A DNA stretch of 64,000 nt from Phytopythium helicoides (GCA_024867545.1 JANFNE010000070.1:58339-122338); one strand, 5' to 3'. Counted from the stretch's first letter, positions 30,487 through 41,402 are shown. Notes: generated by a model from the letters alone, not told the origin. Numbers and translations are program-made.

Positions 30487-32562
30487 GGCGAGGGCGGGAG
30501 CGAGGTCGGGAGCGGGGCGGGAGCTTGGAGGGGCCGGGGCGAAAAGCGCGAGTGATGCCTTCCATGGCGAAAACGCAAGGTGCGGTTGCGCGATGAGGGG
30601 GAGGGTTGCGAAAAGAGGACCCGGTGATTCGCTTGGCGGTGACGCGCCGACCTGCATACTCACTGCAGGATCCGGTGTGGCAGGCGGCGCGAATACACAA
30701 ACCTCTAGTATAAAGTACGATGGAGATAGTACATGACAGTAGTGGTCAATTTACAGCTGAATTGTATCCTGATATTTAATAACTGATGAAATGAATTGAA
30801 ATATATTACAGCCTAAAGAGGAGATTGGACGCGCACGGTGTCAGGCTCAAGTGCTGGACGGCGGCGCGTGACGTCACCGGGTCACCTGCTGCCCGAGCGG
30901 TGACGTCCCACTGCGCTGGAGATGGTTGCAACTTGAGGGGGCTTGCGCCTTGCGCGAGTGACGGCCTGGCTGCGCTCCCCGCCGCCAGAGCCGCGGCGAG
31001 CGGCGTGTTCTGGCGCACTCGCGCCCGCATCATGCACGTGATGCACGTGCTGGTTTAACATTTCGGCTCGCTGCACCCACCAAACGCTGCCGGCCCATCC
31101 TGCAGCGCGCAGAGGCGCAAGGTGTCCGGTTGCCACTTGAGGGGGATGCGCCGGACGTGTAATCAACGTGATTCGCTGGTCAACGTACACGCAAACGCCC
31201 CCCAAGCACCAGTCGGCCAGCTTCAACCAGCCATTCCATGCTCCTTGCCGCTTTTGCCCGACCGAGTCACATATCCATTTGCTCCTTCGTGTCGAGGTTG
31301 GCGATGAAGGCTTCGGGGTTGATGTGATTGCTGTTTCAGTCATGCCAAGTTGGACTTTACTCTCTGCTGCTCTGATCTGTGTAATTGAGGTATGTTGTGG
31401 AGTATAACGCTGGCTTGGAGAGCAGTCTGTTCAGGAAGATAGTTGTATTCAGGCCCGCAGCAAAATTGCGAGAACTGGAAGCTATTCTACTTGAACAGTC
31501 GGCGAAGCTGCGAAGCGATCGCAAATTCGTTCGAAAAGGTCAAATGCTGATGGCGGCAGGGTTGATAGATGACTTTAGTTGGAAGAGGGAGTCATGGCGC
31601 ACAAAAGAACTCAACAGCAGCACCAAGTTGCGGAGCGCACGCACGGCTCTCCGATTGTCCAGTATTCAGAGTCCACTCTCAGTCGTATCAGGTGCCAAAG
31701 TTTCGCGAAAGACTCGCTCCACTTTCTTCCAGCACCAATCACCTTTTTCCTCCTCAGTGTTGTTTGGATTGATGCAAATAACTTCAACAATGGCTGCATT
31801 AGCGTCACAGAGCTTGTTCTGTACTTCGTGATCATCATTGATTATCAATAAAATGCTTCAGCAGGTACTTTCCGTTCTTCGGATATTTGACACCTCGGCA
31901 ATCGACTCCTTGTCATACATTGCGTGTTAGCTGATTGAATTTGGATCCGTTTCGGGAGATGATCAATCACCACATACACAGTGAATGAGTTCCGTCCCAT
32001 TTCCTTTCTCAAATGATCTATTCGAACATGACGTCTTCGTAAGAATTCGTGCATTGTTCCCTTTGTTGCTCGTGTAGACGAAATCAGTGGAGTGCGTGAG
32101 CTTCATACAGCAATTTCGTCTGAACCAGCATCCAATCGGATCAAATTCCTTTTGTATTTGGGTTCCTCACGAGGAAAAGTGGGTCTCGAGCAAGGACTAT
32201 GTGCCTAAAGTTACAACAACAACGACGTCCGTAGGTGTGTACATACTTGCTACGCTGGCTGATTGGAACCAGAGGTGCGACATCGTCAAGTAACGCGGAG
32301 GCACCGCTTGCACTGGTGTCTGGAACAGTTGCGTTCCTGTTCACGTTTATAGATTGGCTAAGAACTGTCATGAGCCCGCGACAAAATCCGCTGGTAAGTA
32401 AGATCGAGCAGCAAAGCGAAGAGATGCACCACGATCACTGCTGCAAGAAGACCATTTTCCCCTTCGTGAACCTTCCACATGCCAAAAGAAGCACCCAACA
32501 TCTAATGCTTCACTTGACAGGCATCTGTATCATGTTGAAAATATGTGTATGTCGGTGGTTAT
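30487..32562. other. Gene-poor region, 2.1 kb
   Basis: The first 60-100 bases are the GC-rich promoter side of biotin synthase. A GC-rich island at about 30830-31160 with palindromic GTGACGTC/GACGTCAC-type sites and a direct repeat follows, then AT-richer DNA to 32562. Open frames such as 31385-31831, 32087-32293 and 32235-32738 (+) show no recognisable domain. I see no supported gene. Confidence 0.4.
30924..31152. repeat. Pair of imperfect direct repeats about 204 bp apart
   Basis: 30924-30949 and 31128-31152 share GGTTGC(A/C)ACTTGAGGGGG followed by a TGCGCC-containing end, with only two or three differences. They bracket the GC-rich island. Confidence 0.7.
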
Positions 32563-33984
32563 CTACGCTTGAGTTAAATCAATCGCGGGTGCGATCTCAG
32601 TGGCTACAGGTGTGGCAGCAGCAGCTTGCGGATTCTCACTCTCCTTCTCCTTCTGTCTTTTGCTGTCATTTCCTTGGTCTTGATTGTTCTTGCGCTTGCG
32701 CTTGCGTGTCTGCTTTTCTCCGTCCTTCGCGCGCTTGACCTTGGAGTTCATAACTTCGCGGAATACCTTCAAGTTCTGCTTCTTCAGTAGTGCCGCCATG
32801 TGCTCGAGGGCAGCCTCCTCTTTTGCCAACTCTTTCATGTACTCAATGCGAGTCGAACCACGGAGGTCATTCTCAGCGCGCTTGCGTGCCAGTGCACGCA
32901 CTGCAAACCGGTATCGCGCGACACGGTTGCGAAAGATATCGTTTTTCATCTCTTTCTTGGCGCGTTTAGCATTTTCCTTTGCCTCCTGCTTGTTCTTCTT
33001 CTTCATCATACTGCGGGCTTTCATCACTTCTGCATGCTTTTCTCTCCACGCTTCGTTCCCGGCATTCCTCTTTTCATTGGTAGGCTTGCCCACTTGACCC
33101 AAGCATCCCTTGCACCGCCGGAGTTCAGACTTGGAGCGTTGATTGTGTGAGTAGAAGGTCCCATTTGTCGGGAGATCTCGGTCACAGCACGAGCATTTGA
33201 GCTTTTCTTTCACCCGAATGTGGCCGGGTAGCAGAGTTGTAATGGGGAGTTTGCACACGGTGCACTTCTCGGTCTTTGGCTTTGGCTTCGGTTTCGGGGC
33301 ACCTCCTGCATCGAGATCCGCCACCAGCTTCTTGGTGCGCGTGGTGAGCGTCGCGACAATGGTAGAAACTCCACGGCAGCCACGGCACGCAGGCTGCTTC
33401 GACTCCTTCTGCATCTTCGTGAAGCAGTACGCGGGCACCGTGAGGCCGCAGCAATGGCAACGCAGCGCCTCCTCATCCGGCAGCCGCTTCATCAACGCCG
33501 CCACCTCGTTCAGCATCGCCTTGTTGCACTTGCCACACGTCACCGGGAGCGACTCGCCCGTTGTCGCTGCTTCCTCTTCCTCCACCTCCTCGCCCTCAAC
33601 TCCAGCGTCTCCGTCTTCCGACCGCTCGTCGTCCCCGTCAGCCTCCTCGTCCATCTCGTCCATCTCCACCACGTTGCCCTCGTCGTCGTCGTCCTCCTCC
33701 TCTACGTCATTTCCATCTTCTGACTCGTCTGAAGAAGACACCGCGGGTGGCAGGAGATCCAGCACGTTGTGCGCGTCCTCAGGCTTGACCAGCGGCTCCG
33801 CGTCCTCCGCTTCCGCGACTTCCACGGCCGCCGCCTCCGCCTGCAGCTCGCGCTTCGCCTCGCCGCCTGGGGCTGGAGCTGCTGCTGCTCGTCGCTCCTG
33901 CTCGTCGAACGGCTCGCTCTCCGTCGAGCTCCCGTCGTAGTAGAAGGCGGCGGCAGCCGCGGCGCGGCGCGGGCGGTGCGCCAT
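32563..33984 (-). CDS. DGSSTESE-family type A zinc protein, intact
   Basis: Uninterrupted, 473 residues; the best copy of the type A family here. Seen in order: MAHRPRR, alanines, FYYDGSSTESEPFDE (14-28); HNVLDLL (72-78); a very acidic region (85-140); cysteine module 1 (C150, C153, C176, C178, C179, C200, C203); cysteine module 2 (C241, C244, C264, C266, C267, C291, C294). A lysine/arginine-rich helical region follows, then FRNRVARYRFAVRALARKRA with LRGSTRIEYMKELAKEEAAL and LKVFREVM (351-412), a nuclear-localisation-like RKRKRKNN, and the end APAIDLTQA, which resembles a SUMO-interacting motif. Each module has the pattern CxxC, CxCC, CxxC and probably binds zinc. I do not know a named domain that fits. 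The basic/acidic layout suggests a nuclear protein. The start is the ATG nearest the motif; an upstream ATG at 34038 adds 18 residues. Confidence 0.85.
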   Translation of the reverse strand: MAHRPRRAAAAAAFYYDGSSTESEPFDEQERRAAAAPAPGGEAKRELQAEAAAVEVAEAEDAEPLVKPEDAHNVLDLLPPAVSSSDESEDGNDVEEEDDDDEGNVVEMDEMDEEADGDDERSEDGDAGVEGEEVEEEEAATTGESLPVTCGKCNKAMLNEVAALMKRLPDEEALRCHCCGLTVPAYCFTKMQKESKQPACRGCRGVSTIVATLTTRTKKLVADLDAGGAPKPKPKPKTEKCTVCKLPITTLLPGHIRVKEKLKCSCCDRDLPTNGTFYSHNQRSKSELRRCKGCLGQVGKPTNEKRNAGNEAWREKHAEVMKARSMMKKKNKQEAKENAKRAKKEMKNDIFRNRVARYRFAVRALARKRAENDLRGSTRIEYMKELAKEEAALEHMAALLKKQNLKVFREVMNSKVKRAKDGEKQTRKRKRKNNQDQGNDSKRQKEKESENPQAAAATPVATEIAPAIDLTQA

Positions 33985-34798
33985 TGCTTTATGATGGTAG
34001 GTGCCCATCCACGCTATGATCCATTCTAATATGTGCATATTGAGTGATGTAATGCTAATATCGACACTTTGTTACGGACTGTGATGTAGACTGTAATAAA
34101 GAGTGCTATTGACAGGTACAAACGTTTTATATGAACTGATTGATGCGGATTATAGTGTGTGTCAATTCCTGACGTTGTCGCTGGGGAGCGAGACCCATAC
34201 ATCAACAAATTGTTCAGACATCAGGGCATGATTTAGCGAAATGGAATTCCATGTCTGCCAATGTGGAATTTCTTGGACCTTCCAATCCATTCATTCGCAA
34301 CTGTTGCACAGCAAATTCGAGACCCAAGACCATGTACTGATCGAGAAGCACTCCGTGACTTGTAAAAACCAAAGCAACCTCTCGAAACGAGACTCACAAA
34401 CTAGTTTTCGCATTGCTGAGTAAAAACCATTTGAAAAGACTGAAAGAATTGATAGCTGCATACTGCACCCAACATGGATTTTTTGTGGAGACAAGCAAAC
34501 AGGACGTGCTTGGCAGTAGAACGAAAATTCAAATGAACGAGTACTCCAGCCAGCAGTTTCAGAGCAAAAATTGTCACTTCTCGCCGACAACGGAAGAGAA
34601 GGTGGAAGTAAATGTCTACAACGTCTGAAGTCACCAGTATCCGTTTAGGGTACAACATCTACCACTCTGAAGTGTATGCAGTCACAAACGAGAGTCAGAT
34701 GCAGCCAATCCGGAAACCTGCAACACCCCACAACACTTGATTGGAAACTTGCGATGTACCTTGTTCAATCGAATTGATAGTGCGATAAAAACTACCAT
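33985..34798. other. Intergenic stretch, 0.8 kb
   Basis: AT-richer, no supported gene. The part next to the hydrolase (from about 34690) is also found beyond its second copy (from about 43955), so it belongs to the duplicated segment. Confidence 0.45.
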
Positions 34799-35854
34799 CT
34801 ACGGCAACGCCGGACTGATGTACTTTTCGAACACGGTTTGGAACTTGACGATTTGCGTCGGGTCATCTCCAAGGGGAAAATCCACGAGCCATGCAGCATG
34901 AGGAACGTTCGGCACCACCTGGCAATGCAATCCACCACGCTCGTCCAGTGTCTTCAGACCAAAAGTGTCGTTGGTGTACTCGGTCGTATCTTTCATTTCG
35001 ACGATCTTCAAGTCCTGGAACTTGGCTTCAATCTCCTGGAGGCTGTCCACTTCACTGTAGCGGCCGAATATCGATGTCTGGTATGGTGAGATAAAACCGT
35101 CACTCGGTGAAGCGAAGAAGTGAGCATCCTTGAGTTTGAGGAAGTTGTTCTTGCGCCGTTCTTGGTCAGCAATATCCTCCGCTGACTCAGCCTTGTTGAC
35201 ATTGTTGATCTTCGGCAGGAAGGCATTGGTGGAGAGAAAGTCGTTGAGCGATGGTACGCGCACTAGGTTCGCGAAGGAGGTCTTGTCCTGAAGCTCCGTG
35301 TGCTCTGTGATGGCGACAGCGAAATCTCGCTGGAATGTACCATTCAGTGTGCTCGGGTTTGCGGTGTATTGCTCGTAGTCGAGCAAGCCAGGCAATGTGA
35401 CGGGACCGTACGCTACGAAAAACATCTGGAGCGGTGCCTTGTCATCCGCCTGAGGACCGTAATACCAACCGTTCTGCACGCCCGCGAGACTGATCAGTGT
35501 GTGGACGTGATGATCATCCATCTCTTCGACAACGGCGCGAGCCAGCATGCCTCCTTGCGAGTGACCCACGAAAACGTATCCATTCTGGAAGCGATCATCA
35601 CTGGCGACAATCGAGCGGATCTGCTCGATCGCGAGCGGGACCTGGTTGTTGAGCGCCATCGTCGAATTGGTGTTCGATGCGAAGCTGAGCGCGACCATAT
35701 GACGACCTTGGGCTGTAAGCGCAGCCTTGAGGTTGTCGCCGTCGGTTGAATTGCGAGTGAGTCCGTGGAAGAAGAAGACGGGCAGCAAGCTGGACATGGC
35801 TGCGTTCGTGGACGAGGTGGCAACAGCAGCGAGGGTGGTGGTGGCAAGCTTCAT
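34799..35854 (-). CDS. Palmitoyl-protein-thioesterase-like serine hydrolase, copy 1
   Basis: An alpha/beta-hydrolase of the PPT type, which cleaves thioester-linked acyl groups from proteins, normally in lysosomes or outside the cell. 351 residues from MKLATTTLAAVATSSTNAAM. Seen: a short hydrophobic/alanine-rich N-terminus that may be a signal peptide; PVFFFHGLTRNSTDGDNL (oxyanion-hole region); the nucleophile elbow VFVGHSQGG with Ser99; WYYGPQADDKAPLQMFFV; an acidic-residue candidate in SPSDGFISPYQ; and the catalytic His in VPNVPHAAWLVDFPL (about 319). It is about 95 percent identical to the gene at 44087-45142, and similarity continues on both flanks. The start at 35854 is chosen because the copy begins at the same residue and an initiator lies 23 bases upstream; a longer frame to 35902 runs into that element. 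Confidence 0.85.
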   Translation of the reverse strand: MKLATTTLAAVATSSTNAAMSSLLPVFFFHGLTRNSTDGDNLKAALTAQGRHMVALSFASNTNSTMALNNQVPLAIEQIRSIVASDDRFQNGYVFVGHSQGGMLARAVVEEMDDHHVHTLISLAGVQNGWYYGPQADDKAPLQMFFVAYGPVTLPGLLDYEQYTANPSTLNGTFQRDFAVAITEHTELQDKTSFANLVRVPSLNDFLSTNAFLPKINNVNKAESAEDIADQERRKNNFLKLKDAHFFASPSDGFISPYQTSIFGRYSEVDSLQEIEAKFQDLKIVEMKDTTEYTNDTFGLKTLDERGGLHCQVVPNVPHAAWLVDFPLGDDPTQIVKFQTVFEKYISPALP

Positions 35855-35876
35855 CGCTGTGTGGGCTGGAGAGTGG

Positions 35877-35890
35877 AAATCGCAAAGTGA
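35877..35890 (-). promoter_or_regulatory. Oomycete initiator (Inr) of hydrolase copy 1
   Basis: On the minus strand TCACTTTGCGATTT matches the initiator consensus at 12 of 14 positions, 23 bases before the ATG. A related element sits at the same place before copy 2. Confidence 0.6.
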
Positions 35891-37175
35891 GTTATGGATC
35901 ATGAGAGTCGTGGATGGATTCTAAGCCGTTGGTGAGTGGCTTGACGCCTACGGCTTCATAATCCGCATAATCATGTTGGATTATTCCCAAATACCAACAC
36001 TATGAAATTCTCGATTACGTGGTTGCCTTACATTGCTGCAACTGAGGTCTTGCTTGTAGGAAATATCTCACTCACTTGAGCGCGCCTGCATCAAAAAGCA
36101 AATAAAACAGTAATAATAAGTTATGAGTTTTTGGGATTGGAGTTTTCGACACGATACATGATGCTGTCGGCATGGTCTCGCAAAGTTGCCCATAGCAGTA
36201 ACTGATCACCCGACCGCTGATGGCACAACATTCACGGAGCTATTTATTTTATCAATACAGCGATAAGTATGCCAACCAGTTGTACTCGCAGCTCTGCTAC
36301 GTTTTCACCGACAGCCACGATGAGTAATCGAGAACTGTCCATGATGGTGATCTGTTCGAACAAAACCCTATCTATGAAAATCTGGAGTAATGTAGAAACT
36401 CCACCTTAAGCTCCAACTACTTCTGTTCTAACGAGTCATAGAGATTTGCTCAGGACAAGATCAACTTTCTGTCACGTGCACAACTATTCGAGGCTACACA
36501 ATTGGTCACAAATATTCCCACTGCTCGAGGAAGATCCGACACTACGTAAGCAGATCGGATCTTCAAAGTCTGATCTTCAAAGTCTCCTCTCCAACCTTGG
36601 GTGCATTACTCTTTCCATAAACATGATCAATGCGCTTCGCACAAGTGATACCGTGGAATAAACACACAAGGAAATGCCTGGAGTAATTTTGATTGGATGC
36701 CTACCTGTCTGCATGCATACTGTTTACAACCACCTTGTTCAAAGTGCTACAACCATTGCTACGAGATTTTGTTCATGGCGTTTTTCCCGGACTCCGCTTT
36801 TGGGTTTTGCTGCTCTGCGGTGATGGATGAGATCACGCGAAATTTACTCACAACTAAATAGCACGTCGACATACTCTGATAACGTGCTTTGTATGGTCTC
36901 GGAGACCATTCGGGTGCCTACTGTGTTGTGGTCTTTGCCGCGGCTTCTTGCGCAACACCTCCAATGACGTGGAAACAAACTGCTCAAGTCAGTGGTCGTT
37001 CTTACTCCCGCTTCACAAACCGCAATGGAGCCGCATCAACTGGAGCTCACTGACTTCCATGAACGGAACGTAATCGATAGGTGGGAAGCTCGTTCGTGGG
37101 GATTACGCGGATAAATCCAAGGTTCCGAGTTTTGAGCCGTGTTTCAAAAATACTAGCCTCGTCACTTCTCTTGAT
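35891..37175. other. Gene-poor stretch, 1.3 kb
   Basis: The first 120 bases are shared with the second hydrolase copy (CATAATCATGT and GATTATTCCCAA). The rest is AT-richer, with no open frame that looks coding. Confidence 0.45.
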
Positions 37176-38164
37176 CTACACGACGCTGACGATGCGCCAG
37201 TCGACGTCCTCAGGCTGGGTAACCATGGACTCGAAGCGCCAGACGGGAGACGACTGGCGTTCAATCAACTGGACGGGGTTGTCAGGTGTCGTCACGTCCA
37301 GCACCTCCTTGATGTTGAACTGCACATCGATCCGCAGTCGCTCGACCATGACCCCGTGATCCTCGGGTGAGATCTTGGACAGCACCTTCTCCTCCTCCTG
37401 TACAGCCTGCATTTTCAGCGCGCTTGGAGTCGTCGATACCCAGCTCCTCGCGGCCCTCTTGCTCAGCGTCGAATCGCGCTAGTTCGGCGCGCGCGAGCTC
37501 GGCCAGCGCCTGCTCGCTTTTGAGGTCGGCAAGCGACATGCGGTCCCAGTGCACGTCCGAGAGGAAGACGCCGTGGAAACTCGAGCTCCTTGAGCAGGAA
37601 AAGCGTCCCGGCCTTGGTGGTCTCCTGCATAGGCGAACACGAACGCGTCGAAGCAGGCTGGCGAGAGCCCCGCGCGCAGCTTCTCAGCCGCGGGCGACTC
37701 GTTGATGGCACCCGTGGCGAAGTTGACGAACTCTCGCGAGTACATGGTGTTCATGGTGAGGTCACACGCGAACTTGGCGCCGTTGAGGAAGTCGATGGCG
37801 TCCACTTCCGTGTACGTCGGCAGCTGCAGCTTGTTGAACAGAATGTAGTTGCTGACGGAGAAGTTACCAGGCGGGAAGACGCCCTCGGCACGGTAGCGGT
37901 CCATCTGCGGCATGCGGTCCCTGCATCTCGTGGCGTACTGCAGCAGGCCCTCGTATCCGTCAATCACCGACGGCTTGCTGCTCGACGGCGCCGTGGAGAA
38001 GCTCTAGACGGTCGACAATTCGAGCCACAGGCAGGCGTCAGAAGTCGAGCGAGGCATCCATACGACGCCCAGAGCGAGTAGATCAAGCACAAGTGACCCA
38101 CCTGCGCGCAGGCCGCGCGAGGAGCGCGCTGCAGCGGCCACAGCCGCCGCGGAGCCCGCAGCAT
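37176..38164 (-). CDS. Mitochondrial-targeted family protein, member 1 (possibly Tim44-like fold); frame broken
   Basis: Exon 1 (38102-38164) encodes MLRAPRRLWPLQRAPRAACAQ; a 98-nt GT-AG intron (38004-38101) joins it to SFSTAPSSSKPSVIDGYEGL. This is a typical mitochondrial presequence with a cleavage-like SFST. The body shows ATRCRDRMPQMDRYRAEGVF, VDAIDFLNGAKFACDLTMN and MYSREFVNFATG, then TTKAGTLFLLKELEF and, after frame changes near 37625, 37580 and 37410, KISPEDHGVMVERLRIDVQF with the end PVWRFESMVTQPEDVDWRIV. The W-x-F-x-S...P-x-D-x-x-W end and the FL-x-GAK helix recur in four other genes here. The overall pattern resembles Tim44/Mba1/MRPL45 domains, which sit on the matrix side of the inner membrane, but that assignment is tentative. 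Confidence 0.65.
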
Positions 38165-38239
38165 CCTGCCAGCCGCACGAATGGCGAGTCCCTGTAGCAC
38201 AAAGTGGACCACATCGGCACGCTAGGGTGCGACATCGGC

Positions 38240-39269
38240 ATGACGCCGCTGCTGCGCCGCCTTGCGCCGCGCGTGGCGAGGGCCTCGAGGCCGCAGGTGC
38301 GTCGCCGCTTGGACGTGGGGAAGCACTGGAGCTGCTGGTCTCAACGAGCCAACTGCGGCCGTCTGGATGGCTCTGTAGGCCTCGCTAGCCGCTCGGAGGT
38401 CGCTGTCGACGTCGTCCGTCGCCTTCGTCGCCGCTCCGGGGATTTCTGCCGACGCTGTGGAGCGCCGCAAGCTACGTGCTGGACAACGCGGACGCTCTCT
38501 CACAGCTGGATGACAAGCTCAAGCTGTTTAGAGCCGATGTGAGGCCCGAGCACATGTGGTGGATGCTCGTGCAGCTCCACATGCCGCAGCAGGTCAAGGT
38601 GGACCTGGTGGAGTTCGTGGACGGCGTCAAGGCCGCGGCCGAGGCGCAGCTGCGAGCTGTTAACTCGGAGGAGTTTGCCATCTACGCGGCTGGGAGGCAC
38701 GATGAGAGCGAGGCCGCCGACGCGCTCCAGAGCTTCTGCAGCCCGCGGACCTTCGAGGGCGTCAAGAACGCGGCCAGACACATGCTGGAGGACCGCAACA
38801 TGCTGCTCGAGCTGCAGGAGGTGGCGGTCGAGGCCGTGCAGATCACGGACATCCGCTACGCGCAGCTGACCGAGACGCAGCTCGAGGCGCTCATGGCCGG
38901 GTTCCCGCACCTTGCCGACGCTGTGGGCGGCCGACGCGAGCGTCGAGTTCCTGCAGATCCAGGTGGCCATGAAGACCACCGAGGTGACCAAAATGACGCT
39001 CGTAGGGCGTCGAGGAGGTGCTGGCGCAGCAGACCAACGTGCGCACATGGAAGTTCGGCTCTCGCGCCAACGCCGACGACCAGCTCGAGTGGTGCATCCT
39101 CGACACCTTCGCCATCAACGAGTCGGCCTCCCAGCTCTCCCGCACGGTCTACAACGAGGCTGAGAGCGTCGAGGAGGTTGAAAAGGCTGTGGATGCAGCC
39201 GACAGCGATGCAGCAGCCCCAGCAGGCGAGCAGGAGCCGCAGGAGAGCAACTTGAAGCAGGACAAGTGA
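38240..39269 (+). CDS. Mitochondrial-targeted family protein, member 2; frame broken
   Basis: Divergent from member 1, with only 75 bases between the two start codons. Seen: presequence MTPLLRRLAPRVARASRPQ, followed by a likely GT-AG intron whose acceptor I cannot fix. Then SYVLDNADALSQLDDKLKLF, HMWWMLVQLHMPQQVKVDLV, EFVDGVKAAAEAQLRAVNSE, SFCSPRTFEGVKNAARHMLE and VAVEAVQITDIRYAQLTETQ. After frame changes near 38930 and 39010 comes TNVRTWKFGSRANADDQLEW, the family C-terminal element. A further frame change near 38470 is likely. The end is an acidic/alanine tail (EEVEKAVDAADSDAA) absent from the other copies. Members 2, 3 and 4 lie head-to-tail. Confidence 0.6.
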
Positions 39270-39350
39270 TCCCCTGCCTTTCAAAATGACACGTCACTAT
39301 CCGTGTCAATTTTTGGCGTCCATCGCAGGAACCGCAACCTGGGGCCGAGA

Positions 39351-40297
39351 ATGCGCCGCTCTTGCGCGCTGCTTGCTGCGCTCCACCGCGCGCACTGCCC
39401 GCCCGACGGTACGCTCAGCTCCTCGACGCGCATCTTGCGCGTGCGCTCGCCAAGTTTCGAGCCTCGCGGGGTGTTTTTCGCCTCGGAATCGTCCAAAACC
39501 TGACGGCGTCCGTGCCACCGCCCGCCAGGTGCTGCATGGCCGCGGGTTCTCGTCCAGTCCGCGGTTTGAGCGCGGACTCAAGGGCCTCTACAGCCTGCAC
39601 CAGCGCTGCAGCAGCCGCTTCGACCAGTTCGACGTCTACAGCGAGCTGGGCGTGTTCGCGCCGGGCATGAACGTGTTCCAGCGCATGCTCGTGTTTCTGC
39701 AGCTGCAGCTACCAGGGCCAGACCTGTGGTGGACGCGGTCGAGTTCCTGGAGGGCGCTCGATCGGCGGCCAAGCTGCAGCTCGAGGCCACCAACTCGACG
39801 GACCTGCCGAGGTTCCTGGCGGGCGAGGAGACCCAGAGCGAGTCGGCCGACAAGCTGCAGGCGTTCTGCACGCCGGGGTTCTACAACATGGCAGGCGCTG
39901 CAGGTCAAGCGCAATTACAAGCAGCGCGGCTGCGTGATCGAGTGCCAGCAGATGGCCATCGAGAGCGCGCACCTTGCGCTTCGTCGACTACAATCGCGTG
40001 ACGGAGGAGCAGTACCGAGAGGAGGTCGAGTTCATGAAGCTGCCGCCGCCCGGGTGGTCGCAGGACGCCACCATCGAGCGCATGCGGCTGCACGTGGACC
40101 TGGCCACGGTCGAGGACCTGGCCATCCACTATCTCGACAAGCAGCAGACGCTGCTCGTGCAGCAGCAGAACGTGCACCGTTTCATCTTCGAGTCTCGCGT
40201 GACGACTCCGGACGAGGTCGACTGGCGCATTGCCAACGTGCTGCGTCTCCGCAGTCGCTCGATTGAGCACCCTCCGGCCACGGACGAGAGCGAGTGA
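39351..40297 (+). CDS. Mitochondrial-targeted family protein, member 3; frame broken
   Basis: Likely start MRRSCALLAALHRAHCPPDG (39351), then an intron ending near 39530 at CCAG. The next exon begins VLHGRGFSSSPRFERGLKGL (a cleavage-like FSSS). Seen after that: FDVYSELGVFAPGMNVFQRM, LVFLQLQLPG, then in another frame VDAVEFLEGARSAAKLQLEA, FCTPGFYNMAG, and in a third YNRVTEEQYREEVEFMKLPP. The end has VHRFIFESRVTTPDEVDWRI. Exon phases do not fit exactly, so one or more bases are wrong or missing between 39351 and 39970. It is the closest relative of member 2 by order and sequence. Confidence 0.6.
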
Positions 40298-40461
40298 CGC
40301 TGCCAACGAGAGCTGCAGGTCGAGAGTTGACAGCTAAGCGCTATCCTATTGCGAGTGAATGAAGAACAGCGGTCGAGGCCATCACGGCCTCGCCACCTTG
40401 TCACACCTGACGCTGTCCACCTGTCATAGCAAATACGCACGGTCTCCGCACGCCAATCGAC

Positions 40462-41375
40462 ATGCTGCGAGTCCTCCGCAACGCGCAGAAGCTCCGCGGC
40501 CGCTCTCCGTTGCTGCAGGCGGCTGGTAGGGGACGCCATGAGCAGCCTCTGCGAGCTCTAAAGCCGACGGCTGCGACCTCGACACGCTCGGCTTCGACGC
40601 AGAGAGACCTGTCGACGTACGTGCTGACGCGCGCCAAGATGCTGCAGCTCGTGGCACGCACGCTGTTCGCGTACCCGCAGCTCTCGCAGCTCGAAAATCC
40701 CGAGAGCCCGCTGGCCAAGTACTTTGACGCGCGCTGCTCGGCGAGAGAGCGCATGTTCATGTTCATCTGCACCCTCGTGCCGCCCGATGAGCCCGTGGAC
40801 ATCCCTCAGTTCCTCGATGGCGCCAAGCACGCCGTGCACGCCGTCTACCAGCAGCTCTACGCGCCTCGGTCGGACGTTCGTGGCGATCAGGACAGCACTC
40901 TGCTCTCGCAGATGGCGACGGAGGAGGTCGTCAAGAAGTGGGGCAGCAAACTCGAGGAGCAGAAGAAGCTGCTTGGACTGCCGATGGGCTCGACACTTTC
41001 GCTCGCAGGACTCAACGTGCGTCGGGCTGGGCTTGTCGGAGGTCGAGTACTCATACAGCGTCGCGGATCCAGAGAAAGATGTCGAGTCTCAAAGCATCTT
41101 CCAGTTAAATGAGGGATTGCGTATTAAGGTCCGCTTCAGCGTGACGGAGCTCCTCCAGGCGAGCGACGACGGCGAGATTGGCACCGACACGGACACCTTA
41201 CTGGGTTGACTCGAACTTCGAGTGGAGCTTCGACTCCAGCATTGCGCGCGCGAGCCTCATCGACTGGTATGTTGCCGAGGCGACGCCGTTCAAGATGAAG
41301 GTTTCGACTCCAACCTCGGACGTCACGATCAAAGAGACGGAAGCTGCGAAGTCAGATACTACAAAAGATTCATAA
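40462..41375 (+). CDS. Mitochondrial-targeted family protein, member 4; frame broken
   Basis: Starts MLRVLRNAQKLRGRSPLLQA, an Arg-rich presequence, followed by STRSASTQRDLSTYVLTRAK. The body has MFMFICTLVPPDEPVDIPQF with LDGAKHAVHAVYQQLYAPRS, the same FL-x-GAK helix as its relatives. Frame changes near 41020 and 41200 lead to GLGLSEVEYSYSVADPEKDV and finally to DSNFEWSFDSSIARASLIDW, the divergent version of the C-terminal W-x-F-x-S...W element. It is the most diverged member. An AC microsatellite begins at its stop codon. Confidence 0.6.

Positions 41376-41402
<27 letters not shown>
41376..41402. repeat. AC dinucleotide microsatellite, 13 units
   Basis: An uninterrupted (AC)13 plus one A immediately follows the TAA of family member 4. 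It is likely length-polymorphic between strains. Confidence 0.9.

Noticed and set aside
29315..30736. 473-codon plus-strand frame opposite biotin synthase
   Set aside because: Shadow of a GC-rich gene; the composition (Leu/Val/Arg/Asp runs) is the mirror of the real enzyme frame.
31385..31831. 148-codon open frame (+) as a gene
   Set aside because: No family resemblance, no promoter signal, and overlapping equal-length frames in other phases and on the other strand.
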